Positions 44,007-56,429 of a stretch of DNA of 64,000 nucleotides are shown in pieces. Made by a program: the position numbers and the translations under genes. Below the pieces are notes generated by a model that was given only the letters and a program-made list of their open reading frames with translations, was not told where the DNA came from and did not search any database. Every line of letters begins with the position of its first letter. Position 1 is the stretch's first letter. This DNA comes from Cenococcum geophilum 1.58 (taxonomy: Eukaryota > Ascomycota > Dothideomycetes > Gloniales > Gloniaceae): positions 1,116,001 to 1,180,000 of the forward strand of contig KV748194.1 in NCBI GenBank assembly GCA_001692895.1, written 5' to 3'.

Positions 44007-44075
44007 CCAATTAGGATTTTCCATGCCCGGTATAGAAAATCGCTATTAGCTCGCTTACCACTAGCGCCTTAGCAG
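44007..44075 (+). repeat. Palindrome module, copy 3
   Basis: 27-base palindrome at 44015-44041, preceded by CCAATTA and followed by CACTAGCGCCTTAGC. Same plus-strand orientation as copies 1 and 2, although the host element runs on the minus strand. Confidence 0.7.
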
Positions 44076-44499
44076 AAATCTTAATATCCAGCTAGCAATC
44101 TTTACGCTAAGAGCGGTATACTACGCTAAAAGTAAGAGTTAAGGCAACGGAGGTTAGTGGTCTTAGTCCTAATATATAGGCAAAAGGCTTCTAATAACCA
44201 CTAACCTAGTTGCTAAATTTACTAATATAAACACCCTAAATCTTTAGCGAACTGGGTAGCGCCCTAGCGGAAGGAGTAGTTTAAGTAGCTACTTAGGTTA
44301 ATTCCAGCGGCTACTAGGCGGGAGGAAAGGATCTTGCAAACCCCTAAAGAGGTAAAGGGTTTTCTATTAAGACTAAATAAGGGGGAGTTAAGGGGTTAGG
44401 GGTCCCTATTAAACAGCTTTATTATAGCAGCAACTAGGCATAATAGACCGCCTACCGCCGCAATAGCGATATTAACGCCCTAGTATTACTTATTGGCTT

Positions 44500-47400
44500 T
44501 ACTCTATTTAAGGCGGAATATTATCCCACTAGGTATAAAGGTAATATCGCGTCGGGTAGCCTTTTTCGCTAAAAAAGTTGTTTAGTTCTTAAGTTCCGCC
44601 ATAGTATACGTAATCTCGCCCATCTATAGAAATCTAGTAAATGCGAGGGTAAATGCGGCATTAGTATTAACATCTAGTAGCGATAGGCCGTGTATTACTA
44701 CCTAGGCTAGAATATCCCTAGTAATGGGCTACTTATCCTTTTTTACTAAGGGAGAGATAGCGGCTGCTTTGGCGAGTAATTAGTGTACTATAGGATCCTT
44801 AAATGCCGTAATTAAGATACTGTAATCCACGTGGCGAGAGCGAATTACGGAGACGTAGGCTTATAAGGTTTCGGCCTTAAGCCTACCTACCTATGGCTAG
44901 GAGGTACCAAACGCATAGCGGGTAATCCATTCGCCTAGTTTACGCGGCTTAGCTAGGTAGGGAGAGACTTCTTTAAGTATACAGTATAACTCCTAGCTGT
45001 TAACTGCTAAGGAATAGTTTCTACGGGTTGCTAGTGTAAGGCCGTACTAGAGAAGAAGCGCGTAGAGATTAGATAGCGCGTTAACAATATCCTTAAAGTT
45101 TATAGGCGGTTATAAGTAGTCCGTCAGGTTTATGGCACCTAGTTAAAAACTTATTAGCTTTAGTGGTAGTAAATTAAGGGCCCAGTATAGGTAGAACTAA
45201 TAGATAGTCGCGGCCTAGAATTAAGATAGTGTATTAGCTAAGCCATTTAAATTACCTAGGATCCACTTCACGGATAATGTAATATCGTAAGCTATAGCAG
45301 CCAGCAAGATCTTACGGAGTAATTCGTTTACTACGCCATAGATAACAGTCTTCTTAATACTATAGTAAACTACTATGCTATTAGTATAAATGGATAGCGC
45401 GCTATACTGCTAGTTAGTAGACTATAGATTAAATACGTAAGCAATAGCATGCATCTCCTTCAGATTAATATGGTCTACTTATTGACTAGGCTTAGGTAAT
45501 ATACTAAACGCCTAAGATTAAGGGAGGTTGGCGGTATACCACTGCCAGTTATCCTCATATTTAAATTCCTTAAAGAAGTAAAAGCCGCCAAACCTAAACC
45601 GGGTAAAGGTGTTAGTAAAGAGATAAATGCGGGTACGCTTAATATTGTTAAAGAACAATACCCCATTACTTATAGTTAGTAGGTTAAGCCAGATATATAA
45701 GTTACTTCGCAACTTAGTACTAAATCGCCTAGGTTTATGCTTATTTACTAGAGTCTTTAGCCAAATAGTAATAAAGATCTAAAGGGATCTAAAGTAAGAT
45801 TAACTAAGCCTAATTACATAGGCATATTATACAAGGTAGCCCATAAGCTGCTAGGCTTAAAGAAACAATAATAAGCCGTATTAGAGCGCGGTAGTAACCT
45901 CCTTAATAGCACGTGATTGTTTCTATAGTGATAATCAAGTTTATATTTATATAGTGTTAATAGTATATCCTAAAACCTTAATAACAGTTCCTGCTATATC
46001 TTTAGAGTTATTTTAAGGGATACCTAGGGAGTTAGTAATAGAAATATAGGTCTAAGTAACAGCCGCTAAGTCATTTAGGTTAGCAAGGATAAAGATAAAG
46101 TTATCTAGGTAGTGTTCTACCTCGTAAGGTAGTTATAAATAGAGTATCCAGTATAGGCCTTCCGTAAAGAGGTTAAATATAAGTGGCGCAGTTTAAAGAC
46201 TAAAGGATAGGCAGCATTTCTGGTAGGTAACGCCTTCCCAGGAGAAGCCTATTAATGTTCTTGCCCTATAGAATAGGGGGACTATACAGAATGTATCTTT
46301 AATATCTCTCTTAAGCAGTAGACATCTACGGCCTACAGAAATAATATAGGCCTAAATAGCGGTAACTATAGTGTATACTAGTGCTCTATATTCTTCTAGG
46401 ATTGCGTCATTAACTAAAGATACTAGTAGGAAGGAGAAATCATAAATTCGGCGGTATCCTCCATCTGATTTTGGCACTAGGCTAAGAGGTAAGACTATAA
46501 TAGGCTCTGTCGCGATTCTAATATGTCCTTTTACAAGGTCTAATGTTATTTTCTTAGAGATAAGGTTGGTATTATCCTAAGAGGAGTTGTGGTTCCTATA
46601 AGATCTTAGGGTAGGGACAGATTCGGCTCCTATCTTACAGTTATAGGTTAGGATGCCTACTAAGATGGCTAATAGATTGCCCGGGTAGTTAGATAGAAGG
46701 GAGTGCCACACTAAGATTCTTAGGGGCGATAGAGAGTGGTAGAGAGCCTTCACCTTTATAAAGGTAGGAAATAGTAGTAACGTATTAGGCCTAGGTCCTA
46801 GGCGTATAATTAAAGTTGGTATTATAGTTAGGCTAGACCCTACTTTATAAGGTTCACCTTACTATTCCTAGGCGCAAGATTTAGATAATACGGCGTAATC
46901 TTTACTATACTTTAAGCACTTATGCGGGTATTTATAAGGTATATTATCGCAGCCTCTGCTATTAAACCTATGGTAGGTATTAGAGGTATAGGAGGTATTT
47001 AACCTAGGTCTCTTTAAGGCGGCGAAGCTGATGGTACTAGACATTATAAGGTATGGCGCTATATACTAGGCTAGTATTTGCCAATTAGCGGGCTCTAGTT
47101 AGCCATTGGTTATTATAAAGGTATAATAGTTAAGTGCTAGATTAAGTATGCAACTTACCTAGATATACTAGGTCGATAAGGTATAAATTATATTTATCTA
47201 GAGAAGCATACTAGTAATAAGGTCCGGCGGGCATATATAGAGGGTGCCAGCGATAACTATATAGTTTGTAAAACCTTTAAACCAGACACCTTTCTCTGTA
47301 AATAGCTTCCTATCTATCTTTACCTTCCTTATAACTAGAGTGCCGTTCTTAATCCGTATTTTATTAGTAATCTTAATCCAAGCGGTATAGACTTAAAGGT

Positions 47401-47752
47401 GGGCAAGGTTTACTGGATTAAAGGTGCCCTTAAAAATATCTAGGTAATCCCTTTTTATAACGCCAAGAAGGCGGAGTTCAAGCAACTTTATGCTAGGAGG
47501 GAGAGGCTTACTAAGGTTATTAGCTATAGTAGCTATTACGGTAGCTTATAAGGCTAAAGCGGCCAAGCCTAGCTATAATTAGGCTATTTAAGCCTGGTGG
47601 TATTCGTGCTAGCGAGCCTCCTCCGCTAGGCGGGCTTTGCGCTCTTCCTTATACTTCTAAATCTCCCTTTTATCTCAGGCTTATTCCCTTTACTCTTTAG
47701 CGATTTCACGCTCTTCTGCGGCAGTGGCGTATATATTAGCTTCGGACGGCAT
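44500..47752 (-). pseudogene. Coding region of Ngaro-like element 2
   Basis: ATG at 47752-47750 starts a charged N-terminal region, followed by KGVWFKGFTNYIVIAGTLYI near 47,290-47,230. Reverse transcriptase motif A DIKDTFCIVPLFYRAR lies near 46,304-46,257 and EHYLDNFIFILA near 46,120-46,085 (YLDD with one Asp changed). RNase H-like RTRIYLFTNTFTRFRFGGFY lies near 45,640-45,580. Tyrosine recombinase sequence (RPETLxAYVSVIRSRHVDYS near 44,880-44,815, then FTLAFTRFLxMGEITYTMAEL near 44,660-44,595) comes last. Interrupted by many stops. Confidence 0.7.
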
Positions 47753-47940
47753 TATAGGACTAATGGAGGAGGGTGTAACGGTTATAGACGATAGTATAGT
47801 TAAGGTAGGTCGTCCGGATGGGTTTACTTATTAGGATTGTATACGCGTACGGATATCCCAGTTAGTTATAAGCGGTAATAGCGTTATAAAATAATTCTTA
47901 AACAAATAAATAATAAATATTGATAAGTTTAATAATATTA

Positions 47941-48054
47941 AAAAGCGAATTAGCCACGTAGTGACTGCGTTTAATATTCGCGAATATTACAGGAGGTCTT
48001 AGCATTATGTGTTGCTAAGATGGACACTGCTAAGCAATATATAGACGCTAGTAT
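47941..48054 (-). repeat. Split direct repeat A1 of Ngaro-like element 2
   Basis: 114 bases, marking the 5' end on the minus strand. Confidence 0.85.
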
Positions 48055-48145
48055 TTAAATAAAATAGAAAGTATAAAGTTGTTAATTTATAAATCGTAAA
48101 TATTATAGTATATAATTAGGGTATATGCTATATATATACTCCAAT

Positions 48146-48389
48146 TGTTAACAACTTAGTCAATTGAGGCACAAGCACGGCAAAAGGGTCACGCAAGCCT
48201 ATACGATTGGATTGTCTATAAACGAGGATCCAAAGCTAGAGAAAGGAAAGGAGACGGAGGGCGGCGCCGCTCAACGTTATATACAATCCTCTAGTTACGT
48301 AACGGCAATTGTCTAAAACTGTCTAAAACTATCTGCGATTGCCTACTATAGTCCACCAATATCCACCAGTTTCCACCAGCGCCGTAATA
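48146..48389 (-). repeat. 3' LTR (left) of the gypsy element
   Basis: 244 bases from TGTTAACAAC to GTAATA; better preserved than its partner. Confidence 0.8.
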
Positions 48390-48699
48390 TTACCCCCCCT
48401 CTAAAAAAGCCTGCCCTTAGGCTTTATATATCCGTTTTATATCTATAGGGTATTCTTATCTTTATACTTAATAGGTAGCTTATTATCTTTACTATTCTAG
48501 CACTCTATTTACTTATTAAGGTACTTTAGGGGCCTAGGTTTATTAGGGTAATAGCTATAAAACTTTTAAAGCTTATAGGGACTACTTATAAAGTTCTATA
48601 TAGGGTACTAAGTGGGGTCTAAGTTATACCCCCCCCCTAACTAATATAATTTTTTAACGTTCCCCTTATAAGCTTATAGGCTAGTATTTTTTAATTTCC

Positions 48700-51600
48700 T
48701 ATTTATTATTACTATTAACTTAAATTAGTAGGGGAGGTTTATTCTTTTATTTAGGTAATAGGGTATTTATAGCTTTTTGTAGTTTATTTAAAGAGAAAAT
48801 AGAATAAACCTTAATTAAATCTAAGAGCTTTACTTTATATAAGTTGCCTATCTTTTTAAGAACCTTATATAGTCCTACTATTTAATAGTCTAGCTTATAG
48901 CTAGGTTGTTCTATCTTTTAGTTTTTTATATATAGTTTAGGGTCCTTTTAGTCTTTCCTAGTTAAATAGAGGTAAATCCTATAGAGTTATAGGGTAGGGT
49001 TGCTTAGGTATAGTTTATTAGGAGTAGCAGTTTAGCCTAGTTATCTTAAAGGTAGTTAATAAAGGGCCGAAGTCTCTAATCTAAGCATTAATTTATAATT
49101 TCCGTCTAACTACCTATCTAGGGGTAGTATACTATAAAAAGCTTTAGCTTAATGCCTAAAATTTAGGTAAAATTATTCCAGAAAGCTAATATAAATTACG
49201 GCCTATAATTAGATGTGGTGGTATCTAGTAGTCTATAGATTTGGTAGATATAATAGATATATAATTAGGCCGCTTCTTTAGTAATAATATTTTTATAATA
49301 TAGGATTAAGAATAGGCGCTTACTAAAGCGGTTAACTAGAATTATAGCTATATTATATCCGTTACGGTCTATAGGTAGCTTATAGAAATGTATAGAGATA
49401 TACTACTAGGGGCGTTCTAGTATTAAGAGTGGTTTTAATAGTCTTAGGGTTTTATCTTATAGGATTATAGATCTATAGTAGCTATTATAGTTCTATATAT
49501 AATGGTTAATATCTATAACTATTCTAGGCTAGTAGTAATAATTACTAATAATTTTACAGATCTTATTTTTTTTAGGGTAAGCTATAGAGACCTAGGTATA
49601 AGCTTCGGCAATAAGCTAGGTCTATAAGTTCTATTCCTTAACTACTACTAGTGCTTAACTAGTCCGTTTTTAAGAGACTATAGGCTAGTAACGTTCTTTG
49701 CCTTTTTACAATACTTCTATAGAGAGGGGGTTGTTTAGTTAACCTGTAGTAGTTTATTAATAAGGTTAAGTTTAGAAGAGTTAATAGGATATATTTTAGT
49801 ACCTAAGGAGTCTATACTTAGTTCTGCCCGTATTTAGGGGTTAAGGTATTTTAGTTATAGTAGCGTCTAGGTCCGTAATAAGATCTTTATAGCCGTCTAG
49901 TTATCTAGGTCTTATTTACGCCTTATAAGAGCATCCGTACGGTTTATAGCGCCCAGTCTATATATAATTAAAAAGTTAAACTAAGATAGGATATCCGCCT
50001 AGCGTACCTACTGGGCCATAAGGGCCTTATAATCTAAAACTACCTTAATTAGCTTAGGGGTCCCCTCTAGCTATATACATTAGTACTAAAAGCTAGCATT
50101 TCTTTATTATAGATATAGTAGTTTAGCTTAGTATCTATTATAGTTTTTAAATAGTATATAATAGGGTGCTATTCTCTATCCAGTTACTTTTAGGAAAAAA
50201 CACTAGCTATTACGCTGTTTAAGGTATTAGTTTCTAGTATTAAAGGCTATTTTAGGTTAAAATAGGCAAGTAGGGGAGCTAATACTAGCCGTTTTTTAAG
50301 TTTATTAAAGGCCTGCCTATATATAGCGTTAAAGTAAAAGAGCTAGTCTTTTTTAGTAAGATGGTTAAAAGGTTAGGCGATTCTGCTATAGTTCTTAATA
50401 AAGTATTAGTAGAAGTTATAAAAACCTAAAAATAATTATACTCCCTTTATGGTCCGTAGGGGTATCTACTAGTTAATTACGGCCATTTTCTTTAGGTTGG
50501 CTTTAATTCCATCTATACTAATAATAAAACCTAGGTACTTTATATACTTAACACTAAACTCTAACTTTTTAATATTAACCTAGAGGCTAGCCTTATAAAG
50601 CTATTATAGGACTTTATAGACGTACTCCTTATATTCTAGCTTATTCTTAGAGTAGATTATAATATTATCTAAATAGGCTATATAAAAGTTGTTAAGGTAG
50701 TTAAAGAGTATATTATTTATATACCGCTAGTATATAGTTAGTCCGTTAGTTAGTTTAAAAGGAAGTACCTTATATTTATACGTTTTATAATAGGTCTAAA
50801 ATATAGTAAAATCCTTAGACTTAGGGTTTATTCTAATTCGGTAAAAGGCCTAGCGGATATTAAGCTTTATATAAACCTTAGCTCTACTTATTTAGGCTAG
50901 AGTCTTATTATATAGGGGTAGCGGATAGCGGTCCTTATAGGTTATATTATTTAGCTTATAGTAGTTAATATAAAAGCGGGGTCCTCTATTTAGCTTTTTA
51001 ATAAAGAGAATAGGTAAGGTAAAAGGGGCTTAACTAGGCTTAATAAAGCCCTTATTTAGGTTATTAATAAAATACTACTTTATAGCCTATAATTTAGCAA
51101 TAAACTGCTTATATAGGGGGTTAAAGCTAAGGGTGTTTTCCTTGCCTTACTTAATCTTAATTTTATAGTTATACGGTTAGTAAAGTAGAAGTATATTAGA
51201 CGCTACTTTAGAGAATACGTCTTTAAATTTCTAGTATTAATATGGCAGCTTTTATTCTACTAGTTCCTTATCTATAAGCTTGTTTTCTTATCCACTAAGC
51301 TTACTTTTCTTTCCCTTAATTATTTAATTAATTTTGTATAAGCTAGTTATAAAGGTAATAGTATTAGGCCAGACTAAGTTTTAGTAGAATCCTACGGCAC
51401 TAATATAGTAAATATTAACTAGTAGAAGGTCCGCTAGTTTCTTTACGGATATCTATTAGGTTATATTTTATAATATAAGGTTTATAGTCCTTTTTAGCTT
51501 ATATTCTATATTCTATAAGTTATCTTTCCTATCTATTAGTTTAGTATAGCGTCTAATATTCCTAGCTTTTCTTTATAGCTGCATAGGGCCTAAGTCCTCT

Positions 51601-54100
51601 ATAGGTAACCTAGGTAAGTTATTACTAACCTTCTAGGTCTTTAGTGTAGGTGGCGTAATATAGCTAGTCTAGGGGCGGCGTAGTATATAGATCTGTTGTG
51701 GATTAAGCTATATATTTTTCTTAAAGGCCTAGCCCTATATATAGCATCTATTTAGTAAATAGTATTAATTTAGGGCCGTATAAGGTTTTCTATTATAATA
51801 CCGATTTCTTTTATAAAAGGAGGGGTTAGGGGTAGGGTTTTAGGCTAGATAAACCGCCTACTCTATATATTAAGCTATAAGTCTAAATAAGCTAGCTATT
51901 TTCTTTTTAAAATTATATTATAGCTTCCTAGGTCTATAATAAGGAAGGGGATATTATACTGCCTTTGTTTATTAACGCGGAGGTAAATTTATAAAATAGT
52001 TATAATAGGTAGCCCTATCTATTTATTATACCCGTAAATAGGAATTAGTTTAAGTAGTTCTTTAATAGGTATATTTAGAAAGTTAGCTAGCTTTAAGGTA
52101 TACTAGATGTCTATTAAAGTAAAGGTATTTACTTTAGAGTTAGCTAAAGTAGAGGTTAAAACTTAATATTTATTACGAAATAAAGTATAAAGGATAGTGT
52201 AGCTTTTTTACTAACTAGCCGACCTAGATTAATATATAATATATTAATCCCTTTTAACCCTAGAGAGGAGTTTTTCTCTAAGGTTCCTCTTTTTCTAACC
52301 TTATACTATCCTCCTAGATTAATAAAACCTTATTTACTTTTATATTTATTAGGTAATCCTTTATATAGTAGCCTTTTTAACTATAAGAAAAGCAAGCGCC
52401 TTAATCGCTAAGGGCCTATATATAGGGGTTTCTATATATAGGCTAAGTATTTACTAGACCTATAGTAGGACTAGCTGTATAACTAGCTGCTAAATTAACG
52501 GCGGGTTATATAGTGGGTGCTATAGGGGTTATTAATTATACTAGGGTACTATATATTAGGTGACGAAGTCACCTCGCTATATATATTGTTCCGCATAGCC
52601 ATGCCTAGCATTAAGCCAGTTACTTGTTTACCTTTTATAGGTTTATGTGGCTAAGTAGTGCGGAGCTTATTACCTTATATAGTGACTGGCTTAATACCTG
52701 GGGCCTTATAAGTTCGAACCTCGTTTGTACCCTAGGCTGATTTAAAGATAGCCTGCCAATCGTATAACCGAAGGAGCCGGTTACGCAACTAAGCCTTGGC
52801 TTGGTTAAGTTAATACCATAACTAAAGACGCCGGTCCCTACGATTAAAGCGTAAGGCGGCCTCTTTAGGCGCCGTGCTATAGCTACTGGAGGTCCAGTAT
52901 ATTAAGCGCGACATCCCCTAAGGCACGATAACGTATTAGCGACCGTAGCCTGGCCTAATCTTGCGCCCCTAAGCCTACGGGACAGGACGTTGCGCCTAAG
53001 GACAGTCGCTATTGGAAGGGATGCATTGTTGGGTGATTTGTTACCTCGCCTATATATATTGTTCCGTATAGCGTACCTGGCATTAAGCTAGTCACTCGCT
53101 TACCTTTTGGGGTTTATACTGTGGCTAAGTGGTGCGGAGCTTGTCACCTTACACTATAGGCCGTTCTTATATTACTTATAGTCTAATTTAAAGGGTTTTT
53201 GGCTTTATACCGCTTAGTATATACCTTAATTTAATAGAGGCCTTAGTTAATAGCTAAGCACTAGTCTATAAGTTCCTTTAACGTCTATATAGTAATAAAA
53301 ACTAGTAATATAGCTCGTTATAAGTCTAGGGTAAGCTTATTAAATAGGTTTAGTAGTAAATCTTTTTAATAAATTTAAGCTTAGCTGGCTAAGCATAGAA
53401 AGCGGGTCTAAAAGGCTAAGAAGGTCTCTATTGTTTTTATATTTAGGCTTTTATAATTAAGTTAGGTGTTATATACTTTAAAGGGGTCTTTATAAATAGA
53501 TAATTATCTTTTTTTTTAAAGAGGAAGAAATCTACTAAGTCCTGTATATATTATGGACGTAGGTGCGTTTATATATCCCTACTGGTACAGTTAAAGACGT
53601 AGGCTATTTTAGCCTAAGTAGTAGGGAAGTAGTCCGTATTAACTTTAAGCTTATTCTATAATTAAAGCTTCTAATTATTAAATATAGGGTTAGTTCCGTT
53701 TATAGGCAATAAGGGGTCTATAATAATATTAATACTGTATATTATGCTAGGGTTTTAAGGACTATAGCAAGTCTCTAGGTGTTTAATAACTCTTTACTAG
53801 GTATAGGGGGTTCCCTAACTTTAAATAGCTCTTAAAGTTATTTAATTTTAGTATTAGCTGCTATAAGCTCTACCTAGAAGTTTAAGTTAGTTGCTATTTT
53901 ACTATTAGAGGTATTTAAAGGTCTTATAGCTACTTTACTGGCTATTGTATTTCTTAGTATAGTAGTACAGTTATTAGGGTAACCTTTAGTAAGATTCTAT
54001 AGGGGTTCTAGTTTATGCGTATTCTATAGGTCTTGTTATTCTTTTTTATTCTTCTAGTTCTATTCTATTCTTTAAGTTTTAGTAATAGTCTTTAGGTTTA
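48700..54100 (-). pseudogene. gypsy gag-pol coding region
   Basis: Recognisable on minus: reverse transcriptase FNYLNNFYIAYLDNIIIYSK (about 50,705-50,645), where family has YLDD; integrase IILVNRFSKR, then ITKEAAxLYIYYIYxIYRLLD and TTSNYRPxFILAFWNNF (about 49,350-49,170), where the DD(35)E Asp residues of the family (VDR, SDRGPQF) have become Asn. Gag and protease lie upstream towards 54,100 but I could not place their borders. A 600-base direct-repeat unit sits inside at 52,561-53,158. Many stops; no function left. Confidence 0.75.
52561..53158. mobile_element. Small unit with ~120-bp direct repeats, TRIM-like
   Basis: Direct repeats 52561-52683 and 53033-53158 (from TGAC/TGAT...ACCTCGC to ...GTGGCTAAGT, GCGGAGCTT, ACCTTA) bracket about 350 bases that are clearly richer in GC than the gypsy element around it. 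The inner part contains AGTTCGAACCTCG, similar to a tRNA or SINE B box. No coding sequence. It could be a terminal-repeat retrotransposon in miniature or a SINE-like insertion. I found no clean target duplication. Confidence 0.5.
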
Positions 54101-54185
54101 CTTCTATATTCTATTCTTATTTATAGTTCTATAAATATATTTAAATTCCTTCTTAGAAAGAAAAGGTGGTTTAAGCTTTAAATAA

Positions 54186-54429
54186 TATTAGTAACTTAGT
54201 TAATTAAGGTATAAGTATAGTAAAAGGGTCGCGTAAGCCTATATAATTGGATTATCTATAAATAAGGATCTAAAGCTAGAGAAAGAAAAGGAGACGGAGG
54301 GTAGCGCTACTTGACGTTATATATAATCTTTTAGTTATGTAATAGTAATAGTCTAAAACTATCTAAAACTGTTTGCGATTGCCTGCTATAGTTTACTAAT
54401 ATCTACTAGTTTCTACTAGCGCCGTAATA
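54186..54429 (-). repeat. 5' LTR (right) of the gypsy element
   Basis: 244 bases, same boundaries as the left LTR, heavily C-to-T changed (ccaccag in the left copy reads ctactag here). Confidence 0.8.
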
Positions 54430-54529
54430 TTAATATAGCCTATGTATATACGTAGCATATCTATATAGTCGCTTCGGAATAAAACAATTAAATGTTAGAA
54501 ACTATAATCAAAATAGAAATTTGCCGAAT

Positions 54530-55695
54530 CCTTACCTATTTAACCCTTTTTCTATACTCGTGTATACCACTACCTACCCCCTTATTATTACCTTATATTT
54601 AAAGCTATAGGCAAACCTACCTAGTTAACTAAATAGAAGTCGATTACATAAGCTCTAATTAACCTTAGCAACGACAATTTTTATATAAAAGTTAAGACCC
54701 GCGTTCCTTAACCTACTCTTTAACGCTAGAGGGTAAATTTAAGGAGATATGGCCAGATTAACCCACTAATTAAGGCAAGTAGTAGGCCGCTGCTGCTTAT
54801 AGATAAGGCTCTATATGTATAACGTTAGGTATTATTAATATTAACTTATTAACGCGTACCTTAGGGCCTCCTTAAATACCTCTTGTATAGCCCAGACACC
54901 TATTTTAAAGAGATACTCTAGTTTCTATACGACGAATATAATATAATAGTGGTATGGAGTATACTGTTAGCTAAATTAAAGCGAAGGAGATAGAGTAGAA
55001 AGGTTATAAGGATAATTATATAATAACGCAGCCCAGGCCTAAGAGATGACTAGATTGTTCAAACCTATAGCTATAGGCGCAATTAGTTTACTTCTGTTAA
55101 TAAATTAGCTTATAATAAGAAGACAATAGATAGGAAGTATAGGTAGGCACCTATTAATACGCCTGCTAAAGAAATGTCGGAATTAAAGAGATCTAAAAGA
55201 TGGAGCTTACTGCTAGCGTATACCTGGCAGGGCTATATACCTAGTTAGTTAATATACTAAGGCTCTATTAATAGGTTAATGTTTATTTAGTAGATAAAGA
55301 ATAAGATTCTTACTTATATACAGCCTTATCTATAGCCTCGTTTAGTTCTAGTAATAGATAATACGTTAATCTATCGCAATAAGGTACGTAGTAACTATAA
55401 AGAATAGGCGCGCCGATACTGCTGCTTACTTAAACTTAGAAAGTTTAACGCCTCTGTAATACTGCTAGTGTTAAACTTAAATATCTTCCTTCTTACTTAC
55501 CCGATTTTAATCCAATTAAGGCCTCTTTTTACGACTTAAAGTAGTGGCTGCGTGCTTATTAATTTAAAGCTAAACTATAGAATAACTTTAGCGACTTTTT
55601 AAACTATGTGGTAGAGCAATAAGTATTTAATAAAAGGGCGAAAGGCCATTTCTTACGGGCAGGAATTAAGTAGTAGATAAAGGGAAAGATAAGGT
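54530..55695 (+). pseudogene. Tc1/mariner transposase, element B
   Basis: Plus-strand pieces in order: LAYNKKTIDRKYR (near 55,110), WSLLLAYTWQGYI (near 55,200), RLVLVIDNTLIYRNK (near 55,340) and YLPDFNPIKASFYDLK (near 55,493-55,540). The second catalytic Asp is kept; the final Glu is Lys. The C-terminal end reads AKGHFLRAGIK near 55,650. The N-terminal helix-turn-helix and terminal repeats were not resolved. Confidence 0.7.
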
Positions 55696-55701
55696 CTATT
55701 A

Positions 55702-56300
55702 TTATATAGAGTGCCTACCAATTAAGACGTTAAATAAGGCCCCTACTGCAGCACTACTACGTTGCCAGTCTATTCTAAAGTCCTCTAAGTTATCCACTAT
55801 GCGATTAATAAGCCCGTACGTTAAACTAACCCTATATAGCTTTATATGGCCTATATTATTATTAAGTAGCGCATACTTAAGCATCTTAAGGTGTATTACT
55901 CGTCAACCAAAATTAACTCCACTTTAGTAAAGGCGTGGGTAAAAGCTGGATAACGGCTTTATAGCCATTTAATAAAGGCGCTAAGCTTACTATCTAATTG
56001 TTTAATATCGCTGCGAGCGGGGCTGCTAGGTAGTAGGCTAGTAGAAGGCGTATTTAAGAGTGGATAGTAAGGACCAATAGGCATTTTAGAGGATAGAGTA
56101 GAATCGGATAGAGTAGAATCGGATAGAGCGCTCTATAAAGAAGGCACTAAAGGTCTTATATTTAGTATAGGATCCACTATAAAACAACTATTAGCGATAA
56201 TTAGTAATATAAAAGAAGGTAGTACTACCTATATAGTACTCTATAACTACTATAGCATCTACTAGTTCTATAGCTAGTTCTACTACTATATCTGGCTTTA
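55702..56300 (-). pseudogene. Second ORF of mariner B, convergent
   Basis: The stop (55704-55702) lies just after the transposase end, tail to tail. Read on minus: Ser/Pro-rich LSNSTLSDSTLSS, NTPSTSLLPSSPARSDIKQL, then LSAFIKWL(stop)SRYPAF, KVELILVDE(stop)YTL, a one-base frame change, KMLKYALL and LYRVSLTYGLINRIVDNLED. This C-terminal pattern (FxxWL...LVxExWxLExLK...GLxxRI) parallels that of the second ORF in mariner A. The N-terminal limit is not fixed. Confidence 0.5.
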
Positions 56301-56429
56301 CTGCTAGGGTTAGGTAAAATCTAATTTTATCTCGATACGATCGACGATTAACGATCGATATAATATCTCGTATCGATTAAAGTATTGTAATATTCTCTTG
56401 GCATTCCCTATAAAAATTTCTTTTATTAA

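Larger units (their letters stand above)
43248..48054 (-). mobile_element. Ngaro/DIRS-like tyrosine-recombinase retrotransposon 2
   Basis: Same split-repeat layout as element 1, read on minus: A1 (48054-47941), coding region, B1 (43828-43672), A2 (43673-43560), B2 (43404-43248). The repeat sequences differ from element 1, so it is a related but separate family. Inactive. Confidence 0.8.
48146..54429 (-). mobile_element. Ty3/gypsy LTR retrotransposon, RIP-degraded
   Basis: Two 244-base LTRs (48146-48389 and 54186-54429). Flanking CCAAT (48141-48145) and TTAAT (54430-54434) fit a 5-base target duplication after two C-to-T changes. On minus a purine-rich tract (AGAGGGGGGGTAA) directly precedes the left LTR, as a polypurine tract should. 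The right LTR has lost many more C bases than the left. Confidence 0.8.

Noticed and set aside
52684..53032. tRNA gene
   Set aside because: Only a B-box-like AGTTCGAACCTCG is present; no cloverleaf with acceptor and anticodon stems could be drawn.
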